Below are positions 11,378 through 22,860 of a stretch of 64,000 nucleotides of DNA, one piece after another. Position numbers and translations under genes: made by a program. The stretch is from Platerodrilus igneus (Eukaryota; Arthropoda; Insecta; Coleoptera; Lycidae): NCBI GenBank assembly GCA_036346225.1, contig JARFIW010001750.1:2480001-2544000 (forward strand), written 5' to 3'. Positions within the stretch are counted from its first letter, which is position 1; each line of letters starts with the position of its first letter. The notes beneath the pieces were generated by a model, which made no database searches, was not told where the DNA came from, and was given only the letters and a program-made list of their open reading frames with translations.

Positions 11378-13444
11378 CTGTGAAACCTCTTGAATTACCT
11401 GGTCTGTTGATTTTCTTCTGTTAATCGCCTCGGCTGCTCCTCTAGATAGCTTTCATCCTCATACATAAAAAACAACACATTCCTACCACAAACATCAACG
11501 TCAACTCTATTTACATCAATCTTCACAATACATTAAAATTTCAAGATTAAAATTCAGCATAAATTTCAGTTTTAAAAAGAATTTCAAGATTAATTTTATT
11601 ATCATTTTAACGTGCATCCAGAATTAAAGTCCTTGTAGGATGCCTACTAATTACTATAACAATATATGCAGAGTAAAAGGAGCATCTACCACCCTTTACG
11701 TTAATTAACCAGGTTCGTCTAATTGAGCTCAAAGACATACCTAAAATTTCATCATAATCCAGAACATCAATACTAAATACCCTTTCTACTTAAACAAGCA
11801 AATTTCATCTTAACATTAAAATTTTATGGTTAGTACAATTTCACTAATGTCCATTTAAAGTAAATCAATTATCAAGTAATTCAACACACACAAAAATGTC
11901 AAACAAAATAGTATAATTTACCTGAAGGTTACTGTCCTCGTAGCTTCAATGTACATCGTCCCTTTAGTTAATCACACCATTCCAACAGGATTATATTTAC
12001 GGCTTCTAATTCTCAACGCTTTTAAAATTTTCTCCATCACCATTTATTTAAAGTTGTTTCTGGGCTTTTCCGGAACTCATCTGTGTATATCTGACCCTTG
12101 TTTCGTGGATCCAGACACGTATTTGAACCATTTAAGTATTAATAACCCCGAAAAATAACAAAGAAATTCATACTTCTTTCACCAAGATACGCCAAAACTG
12201 CCTACTTTTGTGTATACATTTGTCGTTGTAAATTTTGCTAATTGGTACAGTGATACTAAATTTTATTACCTTGTATCTAAGTGCACTGAAGTACATTCAT
12301 GTTAGCACGTAAATAACAAACAATTTTGAATCACTAAAATATACGAGCAAACTTTAAATTATTTTATCAAACTAAAATGCACTGTTTAACATCTTCAATC
12401 AAGTCGCGGATGTAAGAGCTTTTAACGCATCGAATAGTCAAAAGTCTAAGAGGCCGAAATTCATATTACCACCTGTATATATAGCAAAAAGCCTGTCTGT
12501 CGGTCTGTTCCCCAAAACGGGTAATTCTAAAGAATTTCTCATGCCATGTTCCCAGTCCGTCGCTCGCGCATCGGCTTTTACGAATTTTTCACTCGCCCCA
12601 TTTAAAACTCAGAAATTCTCACACGGCACGCAAACATGTCCGAGAAAAGCTAATTAATTTTGTACAGAAATCGTTGTTTCTACCTCTGATATTTGCATCC
12701 TATTTTCAACCAATTGTGACCCTCGTGACGTTGCTTAAATCACTCCTTTTACTATATGTGTCTTTGCTTGACGCATTTTCTCTTTCCTTTTCTAACCTGT
12801 TCGTATTGGTGCAAATTGATATTCTTTATTATCGATTATATTTTAGTCCATGTGGACTATCTGGGTTAAATAACCCCGTATCGCACCTTCTCGTGAATAT
12901 TAAGCCACGGTTTCTTCAAGATTCTTTGAAACCATTTGTTATCTACACAATTTTCGCCGTACGTGATATTTAAACTACGCAGGTGTTCAAAATAATATTA
13001 ATTCTCAGAGCTTTATTTTCTGGTATTCTAATCTTGGATTTTCACAGACTTTTATGCTTATTATTAATAATGGTTTAATTAACTCCAATTAAAATTGACT
13101 TCTATCCTTTTATTTTAGCGAATACAAGTTAAATATTAATTATTATGTGTACACTTTGTTTTACTACCGGTTACTTAAAATAGGGTTAATTAATATAAAT
13201 TTTGCACGTAATTTCCATTTGTTTAGGAATAATTACATTACCCGTAGAGCTTGTTAATACTGTTTCTTTTGATATAAAGCGTCTTGTACATGATTTTAAA
13301 TTTCTTATTTTTACTGAAACGACCGAATTTATTTATGCTTCATGGTTTTAATAAAGCGTATTATTTAATAAAATTCCTTATACACGGTAATTAAAATTAT
13401 TTGATGTGATTATTTAATTTTCTACCCTGGTCTAAATATGAGTA
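11376..13444 (-). repeat. 3' LTR of A1
   Basis: Nearly identical to 16,730-18,705 from about 11,471 to 13,444. The terminal 95 bases (11,376-11,470) differ from the corresponding end of the 5' LTR. The frames open here on the plus strand (for example 12,674-12,973) are antisense to the element and recur only because the LTR is repeated. Confidence 0.88.
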
Positions 13445-13455
13445 TTTTCCCCCTA

Positions 13456-14040
13456 TTTGAATACAAATAATCCCACTTATTTGAATGCAAATATTAAGCA
13501 TTTAGACAAAAAAAAAATTACAAAAAAATTGCCTATCACTCTCTACCCTTATCTATCTAACTTACCTACTTTGTCTCCAATCCAAAAAAAAAATTTACAC
13601 CTATCCTATATCCCTATCCTATTCCTAACTCTCACCTAATTCTATAAACTGAAATTATCCCTAACTTCATCCTACTCATCCATCTAATCCTATATACATC
13701 CTATATACCTATCCTATTCCTAACTTTTAACTAATCTTCACTATACTTTACTTCCCCCTACCTAATCCTATATGCCTATCCTACTCTTACTCTATTCCTA
13801 ACTCTCCACTAATCTTCTATGAAATATCTACACTTAACCTATCTTATTTTCTTCCTACATTTACTCTTTATTCTCATCATAAACCTATTCCTAATTATCT
13901 CCCATATTTATCCTATACCTAGCTTTATTTTCTATAAACACTTACTTCTACTCTTCTATCTACACCTATTCTATACCTAACCTATTTCTATTCCTCTATC
14001 TATACTAAAATTCACCTATCTCTCTCTTCTGTTCATCAAG
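13456..14040 (-). repeat. C-depleted tract of A1 between pol remnant and 3' LTR
   Basis: On the element strand this is almost pure A, G and T, built from loose repeats of TAGGATAGG and TAGGTATAGG. On the plus strand it reads as G-poor CCTAT-rich sequence. The matching tract in A2 (25,380-25,890) has only about eight C's in some 510 bases. It directly precedes the polypurine tract. Confidence 0.8.
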
Positions 14041-15000
14041 TTATTTAAATCTAACTCGCTTCTTGACCCTCCAAGTCTTTCTTCTCACCATCCTAATACT
14101 CTTCATCCCTATTTCTCCTCCTTCTATATCTATACTTATCATCCCTATTATCTCACATAAAATAAACTTATCATCCCTATTATCCTGACTCTTAAATATT
14201 GCTTCTTCTTTAGTCCCTACACTTGTCTGTTTCCTATTCATTATCATTTCCTTTTCTGCCGACAAACCAAACGATACTACTTTAAAATTATCGATTTTTC
14301 CCCTCTATGGAAAATCCTATGTACCTTCTAGAATTCTTATGCAATGGAATCCGCCAGAATGAATTCCTTAAATCTACTTTATTAAAAACAAACTTGCCAT
14401 CTTTACTTAATTCCGCCTTCACCTGCTCCCGATATGCTGCTGTTGCTTCTACCCCCACTAGTTCTGCATGTTTTTGTACTAAAGCTTGAACCTCTACTAT
14501 CCTATCCTCTGGACATCTTATTGTGTTGATCTGTTTACCTTCATCATCCTCTACCTCTACTACATTAATACTAAACCCCGTGTCATCCTCTGTGACTTCA
14601 TAACTGCCCTTCCATGGCACTACCCTATCCTTAATCCTTATTACCTTCCGTTCCATATCTATCAACACCCCTAACTTCATCATACAGTCAACACCTAAAA
14701 TGCTCTGAAACTTCAGTCCAGGCACAATTACAAACTCCTGTTCACAGCTTAAACCTCCTATATCTATCCTAAGCACCACAACACTATTTACTACAGCAAA
14801 CTTCTTTTTATTTGGAGCTACTAAATGGCTACGCTTTATAGGCATAATTCTATCACAAACCTTATCCCTAATTTTGCTGACGAATTCCTCCGATATTAAA
14901 CTCGCCTCTGCCCCTGTATCAAGTAATACTTCTACATTATTCTCAAAAATTTCTATATTAACAATTGGCAAACATAATTATTCCTCAGTTTCTGGCTCTA
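14041..15000 (-). pseudogene. A1 pol remnant: protease and truncated reverse transcriptase
   Basis: The frame from 14,971 begins with an aspartic protease whose active-site segment is LLDTGAEASLI. It then runs into an RT fragment holding the RT motif-A region (VDLRNSFWRIPLHKNSRRY). The fingers segment that should separate them is missing: residues following a SELIG-like stretch jump straight to motif A. No YxDD palm motif, RNase H or integrase follows; the frame breaks near 14,280 and dissolves into the C-depleted tract. An in-frame TAA at 14,978-14,980, shared with A2, separates the gag-side reading frame from the protease; element B has sense codons there. The product cannot be an active polymerase. 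Confidence 0.82.
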
Positions 15001-15075
15001 CTTCCTCCTCAATTTTGAAAAATTCACGTGGATGTTCATATACATTTACACTGAAATCTAGTGGTCTGTCGCGTT

Positions 15076-16439
15076 CTAAAAATCCTGTCCAGGTCTGTTT
15101 TCCCTACTCGGTCCTGGTCTAGCCGTCACCTCAGCGTATGTCCTAGGCGTTTCCACTCGTTCCGTGTCTGTATTAGCAGTCCCCCTCATGTCCGGTGAAC
15201 TATTCCTTCTGGTATGTTCCGGTCTCGGTGCAGGTCCCCTTCCTAAACTATTACTCCTAACGTATGGTCGTCTCTGTTCCCAATTCTGTCGCTGGTATCC
15301 GTAACTATTCCCTATTCTAGCATAGTTGTCCCTTCTATTGTCAAACCTAACTGTGTTGATCTGTCTTTCCCTATTATCCTGAGGTCGTCCACTACTTACG
15401 TCGTCGTACCTCTGCAGGTATTCCAAAAACATTTCTCTGTCCACTATGTTCTGTAGTGCTACGTGTTGTTATATTTCTACCTCGAAGTGTCGTGATAAAT
15501 ACTTAATAATTTGTCGGTCCGTCAGTGGTGGGTTCAGTTGCTTTGCTATGCTATACTTGCGTATAGCATATTGCTCCCTACTTCCTAAAAATTCTCCCTT
15601 AAATTTCCCTGTGATTAAGTCGTCTCGTACCTGGTCTTGTCTGTGGTCACTCCAGTAGTGCTTTAAAAATTTGTTTTCAAAGTCCTGATACGTGTCTATG
15701 TCCTGTCCTACTAAATTGTACCATGCTTCCGCGTTGTCCTTTAATAAAGCCTTTATCGTATTCAGTTTAGTCTGTTCGTCAAATAAATTTCCCACTAGAT
15801 TTCTTACACTATTAATAAAAATTTGTGGATTTACCCTGTTATCGCCATAAAACTTCATGTGTTGGTCCAATGATACTCCACCTGTAGAAAATCTGGGACC
15901 ATCCCCCGTTAAATTTGACATGTTGTATTTAATACTACTAACTTCGCGTTCTACCCTGCCTAACTGATCCCTACATGAGTCCGTCACTTCAGTCATTTTA
16001 CATTAATCTCTTCTTCACAAAAATGCGTACTTCGGACCTTAAATGTCCCATTTCCTGTCGAAGACCTGTAATATCACGCTCATTTTGTTCCACCCTATTT
16101 TCTACTTCCCCAGTTTCACGGTAAGACTATCTTTAAATTCTGTAAATTCTTTAGTATTTTGTTCAATTTTCCGCTTATCTGCTCTAATTTTTGGTTGGAC
16201 TCCTCCTAGCTCTATTAGATTCATCGCTTAGCTGTTCTAATTTTCTATTGGATTCTTCCTAGCTAATCGCATTTCCTCTAACATTCTCATCATTAACTCA
16301 TTTCCTTGATCCCTGATTCCGTCCTCGACTGATCTCTACTGCCTCCAGCTTCTTTCATTTTCGAAATTTTCTCACACAATGCACTATCGTCACTTCCAAT
16401 TTCCACTCCTTGACTCCTTAACCACTCTTTTCTCTGCAT
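15076..16439 (-). pseudogene. A1 gag, broken
   Basis: The start codon is at 16,439 by comparison with A2. The N-terminal third is a charged coiled coil (EESNRKLEQ-type repeats). Next comes a retrotransposon gag capsid-like domain (FYGDNRVNPQIFINS ... AWYNLV ... FENKFLKHYW). The tail is an Arg/Asn/Gly-rich basic segment instead of CCHC zinc knuckles. A1 has frameshifts in the coiled-coil region and a nonsense codon after FEVEI (about 15,469) where A2 has Arg. The frame ends QDF-stop at 15,076, in a T-run that could serve as a -1 frameshift site into pol. The protein would form the particle that packages element RNA. Confidence 0.82.
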
Positions 16440-16555
16440 ACGTTCTAATCACTCTCACACACTCTAAAATACTCTTAAATTTATACACACACGAAACTCT
16501 CTCTCAGATCGCCAGTTTCCTGGAATAAAATCACAAAATTTTATTTGGAACTCGA

Positions 16556-16581
16556 GCCCTCACGTTGTGGTCGCCATATAC
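16556..16581 (-). promoter_or_regulatory. PBS-like block of A1
   Basis: Immediately inside the 5' LTR, after a five-base spacer, the element strand reads TGGCGACCACAACGTGAGG and then GCTCGAG. This resembles the retroviral tRNA-Lys type primer-binding site (TGGCGCCCAACGTGGGGC) with small insertions. Assignment to a specific tRNA needs the host tRNA set. Confidence 0.55.
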
Positions 16582-18703
16582 TGCTGTGATATACTCCTTT
16601 GAATGCGGGAACTGGGTCCTTTCAACAAAAAAATTCTAGTCCCACCGATTGGGCGTCATAAACTGCTGTGATCCTGGTTTCGCTTCTGCTGCTTTCCTAA
16701 TTTTATAAACCTCCTCATTCATGAAATTAAACAACACATTCCTACCACAAACATCAACGTCAACTCTATTTACATCAATCTTCACAATACATTAAAATTT
16801 CAAGATTAAAATTCAGCATAAATTTCAGTTTTAAAAAGAATTTCAAGATTAATTTTATTATCATTTTAACGTGCATCCAGAATTAAAGTCCTTGTAGGAT
16901 GCCTACTAATTACTATAACAATATATGCAGAGTAAAAAGGGAGCATCTACCACCCCTTTACGTTAATTAACCAGGTTCGTCTAATTGAGCTCAAAGACAT
17001 ACCTAAAATTTCATCATAATCCAGAACATCAATACTAAATACCCTTTCTACTTAAACAAGCAAATTTCATCTTAACATTAAAATTTTATGGTTAGTACAA
17101 TTTCACTAATGTCCATTTAAAGTAAATCAATTATCAAGTAATTCAACACACACAAAATGTCAAACAAAATAGTATAATTTACCTGAAGGTTACTGTCCTC
17201 GTAGCTTCAATGTACATCGTCCCTTTAGTTAATCACACCATTCCAACAGGATTATATTTACGGCTTCTAATTCTCAACGCTTTTAAAATTTTCTCCATCA
17301 CCATTTATTTAAAGTTGTTTCTGGGCTTTTCCGGAACTCATCTGTGTATATCTGACCCTTGTTTCGTGGATCCAGACACGTATTTGAACCATTTAAGTAT
17401 TAATACCCCGAAAAATAACAAAGAAATTCATACTTCTTTCACCAAGATACGCCAAAACTGCCTACTTTTGTGTATACATTTGTCGTTGTAAATTTTGCTA
17501 ATTGGTACAGTGATACTAAATTTTATTACCTTGTATCTAAGTGCACTGAAGTACATTCATGTTAGCACGTAAATAACAAACTATTTTGAATCACTAAAAT
17601 ATACGAGCAAACTTTAAATTATTTTATCAAACTAAAATGCACTGTTTAACATCTTCAATCAAGTCGCGGATGTAAGAGCTTTTAACGCATCGAATAGTCA
17701 AAAGTCTAAGAGGCCGAAATTCATATTACCACCTGTATATATAGCAAAAAGCCTGTCTGTCGGTCTGTTCCCCAAAACAGGTAATTCTAAAGAATTTCTT
17801 ATGCCATGTTCCCAGTCCGTCGCTCGCGCGTCGGTTTTTACGAATTTTTCACTCGCCCCATTTAAAACTCAGAAATTCTCACACGGCACGCAAACATGTC
17901 CGAGAAAAGCTAATTAATTTTGTACAGAAATCGTTGTTTCTACCTCTGATATTTGCATCCTATTTTCAACCAATTGTGACCCTCGTGACGTTGCTTAAAT
18001 CACGCCTTTTACTATATGTGTCTTTGCTTGACGCATTTTCTCTTTCCTTTTCTAACCTGTTCGTATTGGTGCAAATTGATATTCTTTATTATCGATTATA
18101 TTTTAGTCCATGTGGACTATCTGGGTTAAATAACCCCGTATCGCACCTTCTCGTGAATATTAAGCCACGGTTTCTTCAAGATTCTTTGAAACCATTTGTT
18201 ATCTACACAATTTTCGCCGTACGTGATATTTAAACTACGCAGGTGTTCAAAATAATATTAATTCTCAGAGCTTTATTTTCTGGTATTCTAATCTTGGATT
18301 TTCACAGACTTTTATGCTTATTATTAATAATGGTTTAATTAACTCCAATTAAAATTGACTTCTATCCTTTTATTTTTAGCAAATACAAGTTAAATATTAA
18401 TTATTATGTGTACACTTTGTTTTACTACCGGTTACTTAAAATAGGGTTAATTAATATAAATTTTGCACGTAATTTCCATTTGTTTAGGAATAATTACATT
18501 ACCCGTAGAGCTTGTTAATACTGTTTCTTTTGATATAAAGCGTCTTGTACATGATTTTAAATTTCTTATTTTTACTGAAACGACCGAATTTATTTATGCT
18601 TCATGGTTTTAATAAAGCGTATTATTTAATAAAATTCCTTATACACGGTGATTAAAATTATTTGATGTGATTATTTAATTTTCTACCCTGGTCTAAATAT
18701 GAG

Positions 18704-18705
<2 letters not shown>
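16582..18705 (-). repeat. 5' LTR of A1
   Basis: 2,124 bases. Its U5 end (16,582-16,727) includes an extra PBS-like cassette (TGACGCCCAATCGGTGGGA, about 16,640-16,660) that the 3' LTR lacks. The U3 start TACTCATATT at 18,705 abuts (TA)n. Confidence 0.87.

Positions 18706-18739
<34 letters not shown>
18706..18739. repeat. (TA)n tract between A1 and S1
   Basis: About 34 bases of alternating AT that separate two LTR units of different types. Confidence 0.95.
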
Positions 18740-18741
<2 letters not shown>

Positions 18742-19604
18742 CTATGATAATAGGGTAGTTTAGGGGTAGGTTAAGCCATGGGGGCTGTAGAATAAATAAT
18801 CACAACTTCCACTTCAAGAAAGGCACACAATTCCAGAAATTATAAGGGTAAATCGGTCACTTTACATATTGTTAATTGAGAGCACACTGTATATAAAATA
18901 CTCGGGATTAAATGCATGAGAACATAAAGATGTCTAAGAGTAGTTCACAAGTAAAGATACAATTTTAAAACGCAACAAATTGCATCAAAATTAAATCATA
19001 GAGAAACCTAGATGAATTGGCATTGCAAAGATGTTACAATTGCGTTAAAAATATCATCCTACACGCATTCTAATAATTCATTATTAGAAAATCGTACGTG
19101 ACAGGAAGAAATCACATTTGTTCAAAACTCCAATATTCTGTAGAAATAAACAAGCACCAGGCTATTCAGTTTAGATAATAATAAATAACAAACATTCGAA
19201 TACGTGAGTTAATAAAAGGCAAAAGTTGAAAATTATCACGATATGCGGGAGGAGTACGTGACAGGCAAGGCATGCATTGAAAGATTTGAACTAAATAATT
19301 AGTGAAAATTCCAAGGTATGCGAGATAAAGCAAAGTATCGTCCCAGAACATAAATAAGCCAATGAAAAGCTGGTGGAGGTACCGCTTATATATACGATAA
19401 TGACGAAGCGACAAGTTAGTCTATATTCAAACTGGGCTACGACTATGTTCAAAAGTGTTAAGAATTTACGTAACCAGTGAAACAAAAATTAAATTAAAAT
19501 TAGATTTAAAAAGTGTGAGAATTTATGCAACGAAAATAAGCCGATCTATAAATACGCGTAAGTAAAACGACTTAATTAAAAATCCATTTCTAATATTAAT
19601 GAAA

Positions 19605-19795
19605 CGGCTTTTAATACCGACATTTAAATTGGATTTTAATACCGACATTTAAATTGGATTTTAATACCGATATTTAATTTGGATTTTAATTCCTACATGG
19701 TTTTTAATTCTGACATGTAATTTGGATTTTAATTTCAATCTGGATTTTAATTTTGGTTTGAATATCGACTTTTAATTTCGACTTTCAATTGGAGA
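19605..19795 (+). repeat. About 25-bp minisatellite inside S1
   Basis: Repeats of the form GGATTTTAATACCGACATTT. The first three units are nearly exact and later ones decay. The array lies about 0.87-1.05 kb from the LTR start. Confidence 0.85.
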
Positions 19796-20264
19796 TAGTT
19801 TAAAAATGAAAGTATTCTAATTTAGACATATTCTGACTTGGTGCGAAACAATTTATGGACAGACACAGTAATAAGGAAAGCGGACACAGAAAAGGGATGC
19901 AGATCACAGACTAGGAAGTAACTACAGAACCCATTCCAGGTTAGCAATCTTAATACACTTTATTATTGAAAATTGTTTTTAATTTAATATTTATCATATT
20001 GTGTATGTGTAAGAGTCAACAAAAAAAAGGGTCATTTAACAATTTATGACAAAGGCAATAGGTATATTGGAACGTTCGAAGGTCCCTAAATAAGTAAAAG
20101 ATTTTTTTACTGGCTTTCACAAAACCATAAATCTGGTATATATAGATATTCTGTAAAAAGGGAAAATTTTGAGAGTTTTAAATATTATCAATCATTATAT
20201 TGTGTATTATAGAATTGCTTTACTTGATTCAATAAGATCCATTTGGGGTAAAAACCTAATTTAA

Positions 20265-20536
20265 CATTTCATAACATAAGGGCTCAAAATAATAATAGGG
20301 TAAATCATAGCAACTTCTATGACATGCCCAATCGTGGGGCTCAATAATAATATTAGGCGTGAATTTCATAACAAAATTTATGACGGCCCAACGCTGGGAC
20401 TAATATCACAACACTTTTATGAAGCCCATTGTAGGGGCTCGTTAATCCTAAAATAATAAAAGTTTTCAGGGGAAAATATTACAACAATTTTATTACGCAT
20501 AAATCGTGGGGCGTAATGTAAAGGCAAATATCACCG

Positions 20537-20538
<2 letters not shown>
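20265..20538 (+). repeat. Array of about five PBS-like cassettes at the end of S1
   Basis: Each unit has a TCATAACA/TCACAACA-like run, a few bases, TATGAC or similar, then a block such as GCCCAATCGTGGGGCTC (20,326), GGCCCAACGCTGGGACT (20,385) or GCCCATTGTAGGGGCTC (20,424), and an AATAATAATA-like spacer. Units are 40-75 bases apart and the last leads to the LTR end TATCACCGCA. All lie inside the LTR. Confidence 0.7.

Positions 20539-20574
<36 letters not shown>
20539..20574. repeat. (AT)n tract between S1 and A2
   Basis: About 36 bases of alternating AT, the boundary between S1 and the U3 start of A2. Confidence 0.95.
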
Positions 20575-20576
<2 letters not shown>

Positions 20577-22834
20577 CTCATATTTAGACCAGGGTAGAAA
20601 ATTAAATAATCACATCAAATAATTTTAATCACCGTGTAGAAGCTTCGGGAAGAGGTACGCTTTATTAAAACCGTGAAGCATAAAAATTTATTAGTTTCAT
20701 TAAACATAAGAGATTTAAATCATGTACAAGACGCTTTATATCAAAAGAAGCAGTATTAAAAAGCTCTGCGTGTAATGTAATTATTCCTAAACAAATGGAA
20801 ATTACGTGCAAAATTTATATTAATTAACCCTATTTTAAGTAACCGGTAGTAAAACAAAGTGTACACATAATAATTAATATTTAACTTGTATTCGCTAAAA
20901 ATGAAAGGATAGAAGTCAATTTTAATTGAAGTTAATTGAATCGTTAGTAACAGATAATATCTATAGAAACTTGTAAAAACCCAATGAAAAGCAAATCCTA
21001 GAAGTGTTAGTTAGAAGTAGGATATTTAAACACACCTGCGTATTTTAAAAGGCAATTTCAGTTTAATTTGTTTAGATAAACATGTCGATTCTAAGGATAT
21101 TGGAAACGGTCAGATGCTTTAGCACGAAATACAAAACAGGGTTTATTTAAAAGCTCTGAGAATTAATATTATTTTGAACACCTGCGTAGTTTAAATATCA
21201 CGTACGGCGAAAATTGTGTAGATAACAAATGGTTTCAAAGAATCTTGGAGAAACCGGGGCTTAATATTCACGAGAATGTGCGATACGGGTTATTTAACCC
21301 AGATAGTCCACATGGACTAAAATATAATCGATAATAAAGAATATCAATTTGCACCAATACGAACAGGTTAGAAAAGGAAAGAGAAAATGCGTCAAGCAAA
21401 GACACATATAGTAAAAGGCGTGATTTAAGCAACGTCACGAGGGTCACAATTGGTTGAAAATAGGATGCAAATATCTGAGGTAGAAACAACAATTTCTGTA
21501 CAAAATTAATTAGTTTTTCTCGGACATGTTTGCGTGCCGTGTGAATTTCTGAGTTTTAAATGGGGCGAGTGAAAATTCGTAAAACCGACGCGTGAGCGAC
21601 GGACTGGGAACATGGCATGAGAAATTCTTTAGAATTACCCGTTTTGGGGAACAGACCGACAGACAAGCTTTTGCTATATATACCGAGGTGAATATAAACA
21701 AGCTCTCTTAGACTTTTGACTATTCGATGCGTTAAAAGCTCTTACATCCGCGACTTGATTCAAGATGTTAAACAGTGCATTTTAGTTTGATAAAATAATT
21801 TAAAATTTTGCTCGTATATTTTAGTGATTCAAAATAGTTTGTTATTTACGTGCTAACATGAATGTACTTCAGTGCACTTAGATACAAGGTAATAAAATTT
21901 AGTATCACTGTACCAATTAGCAAAATTTACAACGACAAATGTATACACAAAAGTAGGCAGTTTTGGCGTATATTGGTGAAAGACGCATGAATTTCTTTGC
22001 TATTTTTCGGGGTGTGAATAATTAAATGGTTCAAATACGTGTCTGGATCCACGAAACAAGGGTCAGATATACACAGATGAGTTCCGGAAAAGCCCAGAAA
22101 CAACTTTAAATAAATGGTGATGGAGAAAATTTTAAAAGCGTTGAGAATTAGAAGCCGTAAATATAATCCTGTTGGAATGGTGTGATTAACTAAAGGGACG
22201 ATGTACATTGAAGCTACGAGGACAGTAACCTTCAGGTAAATTATACTATTTTGTTTGACATTTTGTGTGTGTTGAATTACTTGATAATTGATTTACTTTA
22301 AATGGACATTAGTGAAATTGTACTAACCATAAAATTTTAATGTTAAGATGAAATTTGCTTGTTTAAGTAGAAAGGGGTATTTAGTATTGATGTTCTGGAT
22401 TATGATGAAATTTTAGGTATGTCTTTGAGCTCAATTAGACGAACCTGGTTAATTAACGTAAAGGGTGGTAGATGCTCCTTTTACTCTGCATATATTGTTA
22501 TAGTAATTAGTAGGCATCCTACAAGGACTTTAATTCTGGATGCACGTTAAAATGATAATAAAATTAATCTTGAAATTCTTTTTAAAACTGAAATTTATGC
22601 TGAATTTTAATCTTGAAATTTTAATGTATTGTGAAGATTGATGTAAATAGAGTTGACGTTGATGTTTGTGGTAGGAATGTGTTGTTTAATTTCATGAATG
22701 AGGAGGTTTATAAAATTAGGAAAGCAGCAGAAGCGAAACCAGGATCACAGCAGTTTATGACGCCCAATCGGTGGGACTAAAATTTTTTTGTTGAAAGGAC
22801 CCAGTTCCCGCATTCAAAGGAGTAAATCACAGCA
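20575..22834 (+). repeat. 5' LTR of A2
   Basis: 2,260 bases. It matches the A1 LTR from about 21,160 onward. The first half carries an extra segment of about 190 bases (about 20,945-21,150) that instead matches the LTR at 35,071-37,222, so it is a mosaic of two subfamilies. Its U5 end contains one PBS-like cassette (TGACGCCCAATCGGTGGGA, about 22,758-22,776) before the terminal CACAGCA at 22,834. Confidence 0.82.
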
Positions 22835-22839
22835 GTATA

Positions 22840-22860
22840 TGGCGACCACAACGTGAGGGC
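22840..22860 (+). promoter_or_regulatory. PBS-like block of A2
   Basis: TGGCGACCACAACGTGAGG begins five bases after the LTR terminus CACAGCA and continues into GCTCGAG. This is the same arrangement as in A1. About 85 bases upstream, inside the LTR, lies the related block TGACGCCCAATCGG, preceded by the same CACAGCA. Confidence 0.55.

Larger units (their letters stand above)
11376..18705 (-). mobile_element. Element A1: Ty3-like LTR retrotransposon, internally deleted
   Basis: On the minus strand the order is 5' LTR (18,705-16,582), PBS-like block, gag, protease, RT remnant, C-depleted tract, polypurine tract (AGGGGGAAAA, about 13,445-13,455), 3' LTR (13,444-11,376). The LTRs differ at only about a dozen sites over roughly 1.97 kb, so the insertion is young. 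Integrase, RNase H and most of RT are missing, and the same deletion is present in A2, so A1 is a non-autonomous copy of a deleted lineage. Both ends abut (TA)n. LTRs start TACTCATATT and end CAGCA on the element strand. The outermost U5 of the two LTRs is not homologous. Confidence 0.88.
18740..20538 (+). mobile_element. S1: solo LTR bounded by (TA)n
   Basis: A 1,799-base unit starting TGCTATGATAATAGGG and ending AAATATCACCGCA, with (TA)n on each side. Its start matches those of element B's LTR (TGCTGTGATAAGGGG) and of the LTR at 52,646 (TGCTATGTTAATAGGG). It has no gag or pol, so it is a solo LTR. Inside are a 25-bp minisatellite (19,605-19,795) and, at its 3' end, an array of about five PBS-like cassettes. 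Short frames on the minus strand (19,166-19,485) have no recognisable domain. Confidence 0.78.

Noticed and set aside
12674..12973. A 99-codon frame repeated at 17,934-18,233 and, partly, at 21,268-21,492
   Set aside because: It lies antisense in the A-type LTR and recurs only because the LTR recurs. The older LTR copy at 35,071 does not keep it, so there is no sign of selection on the protein.
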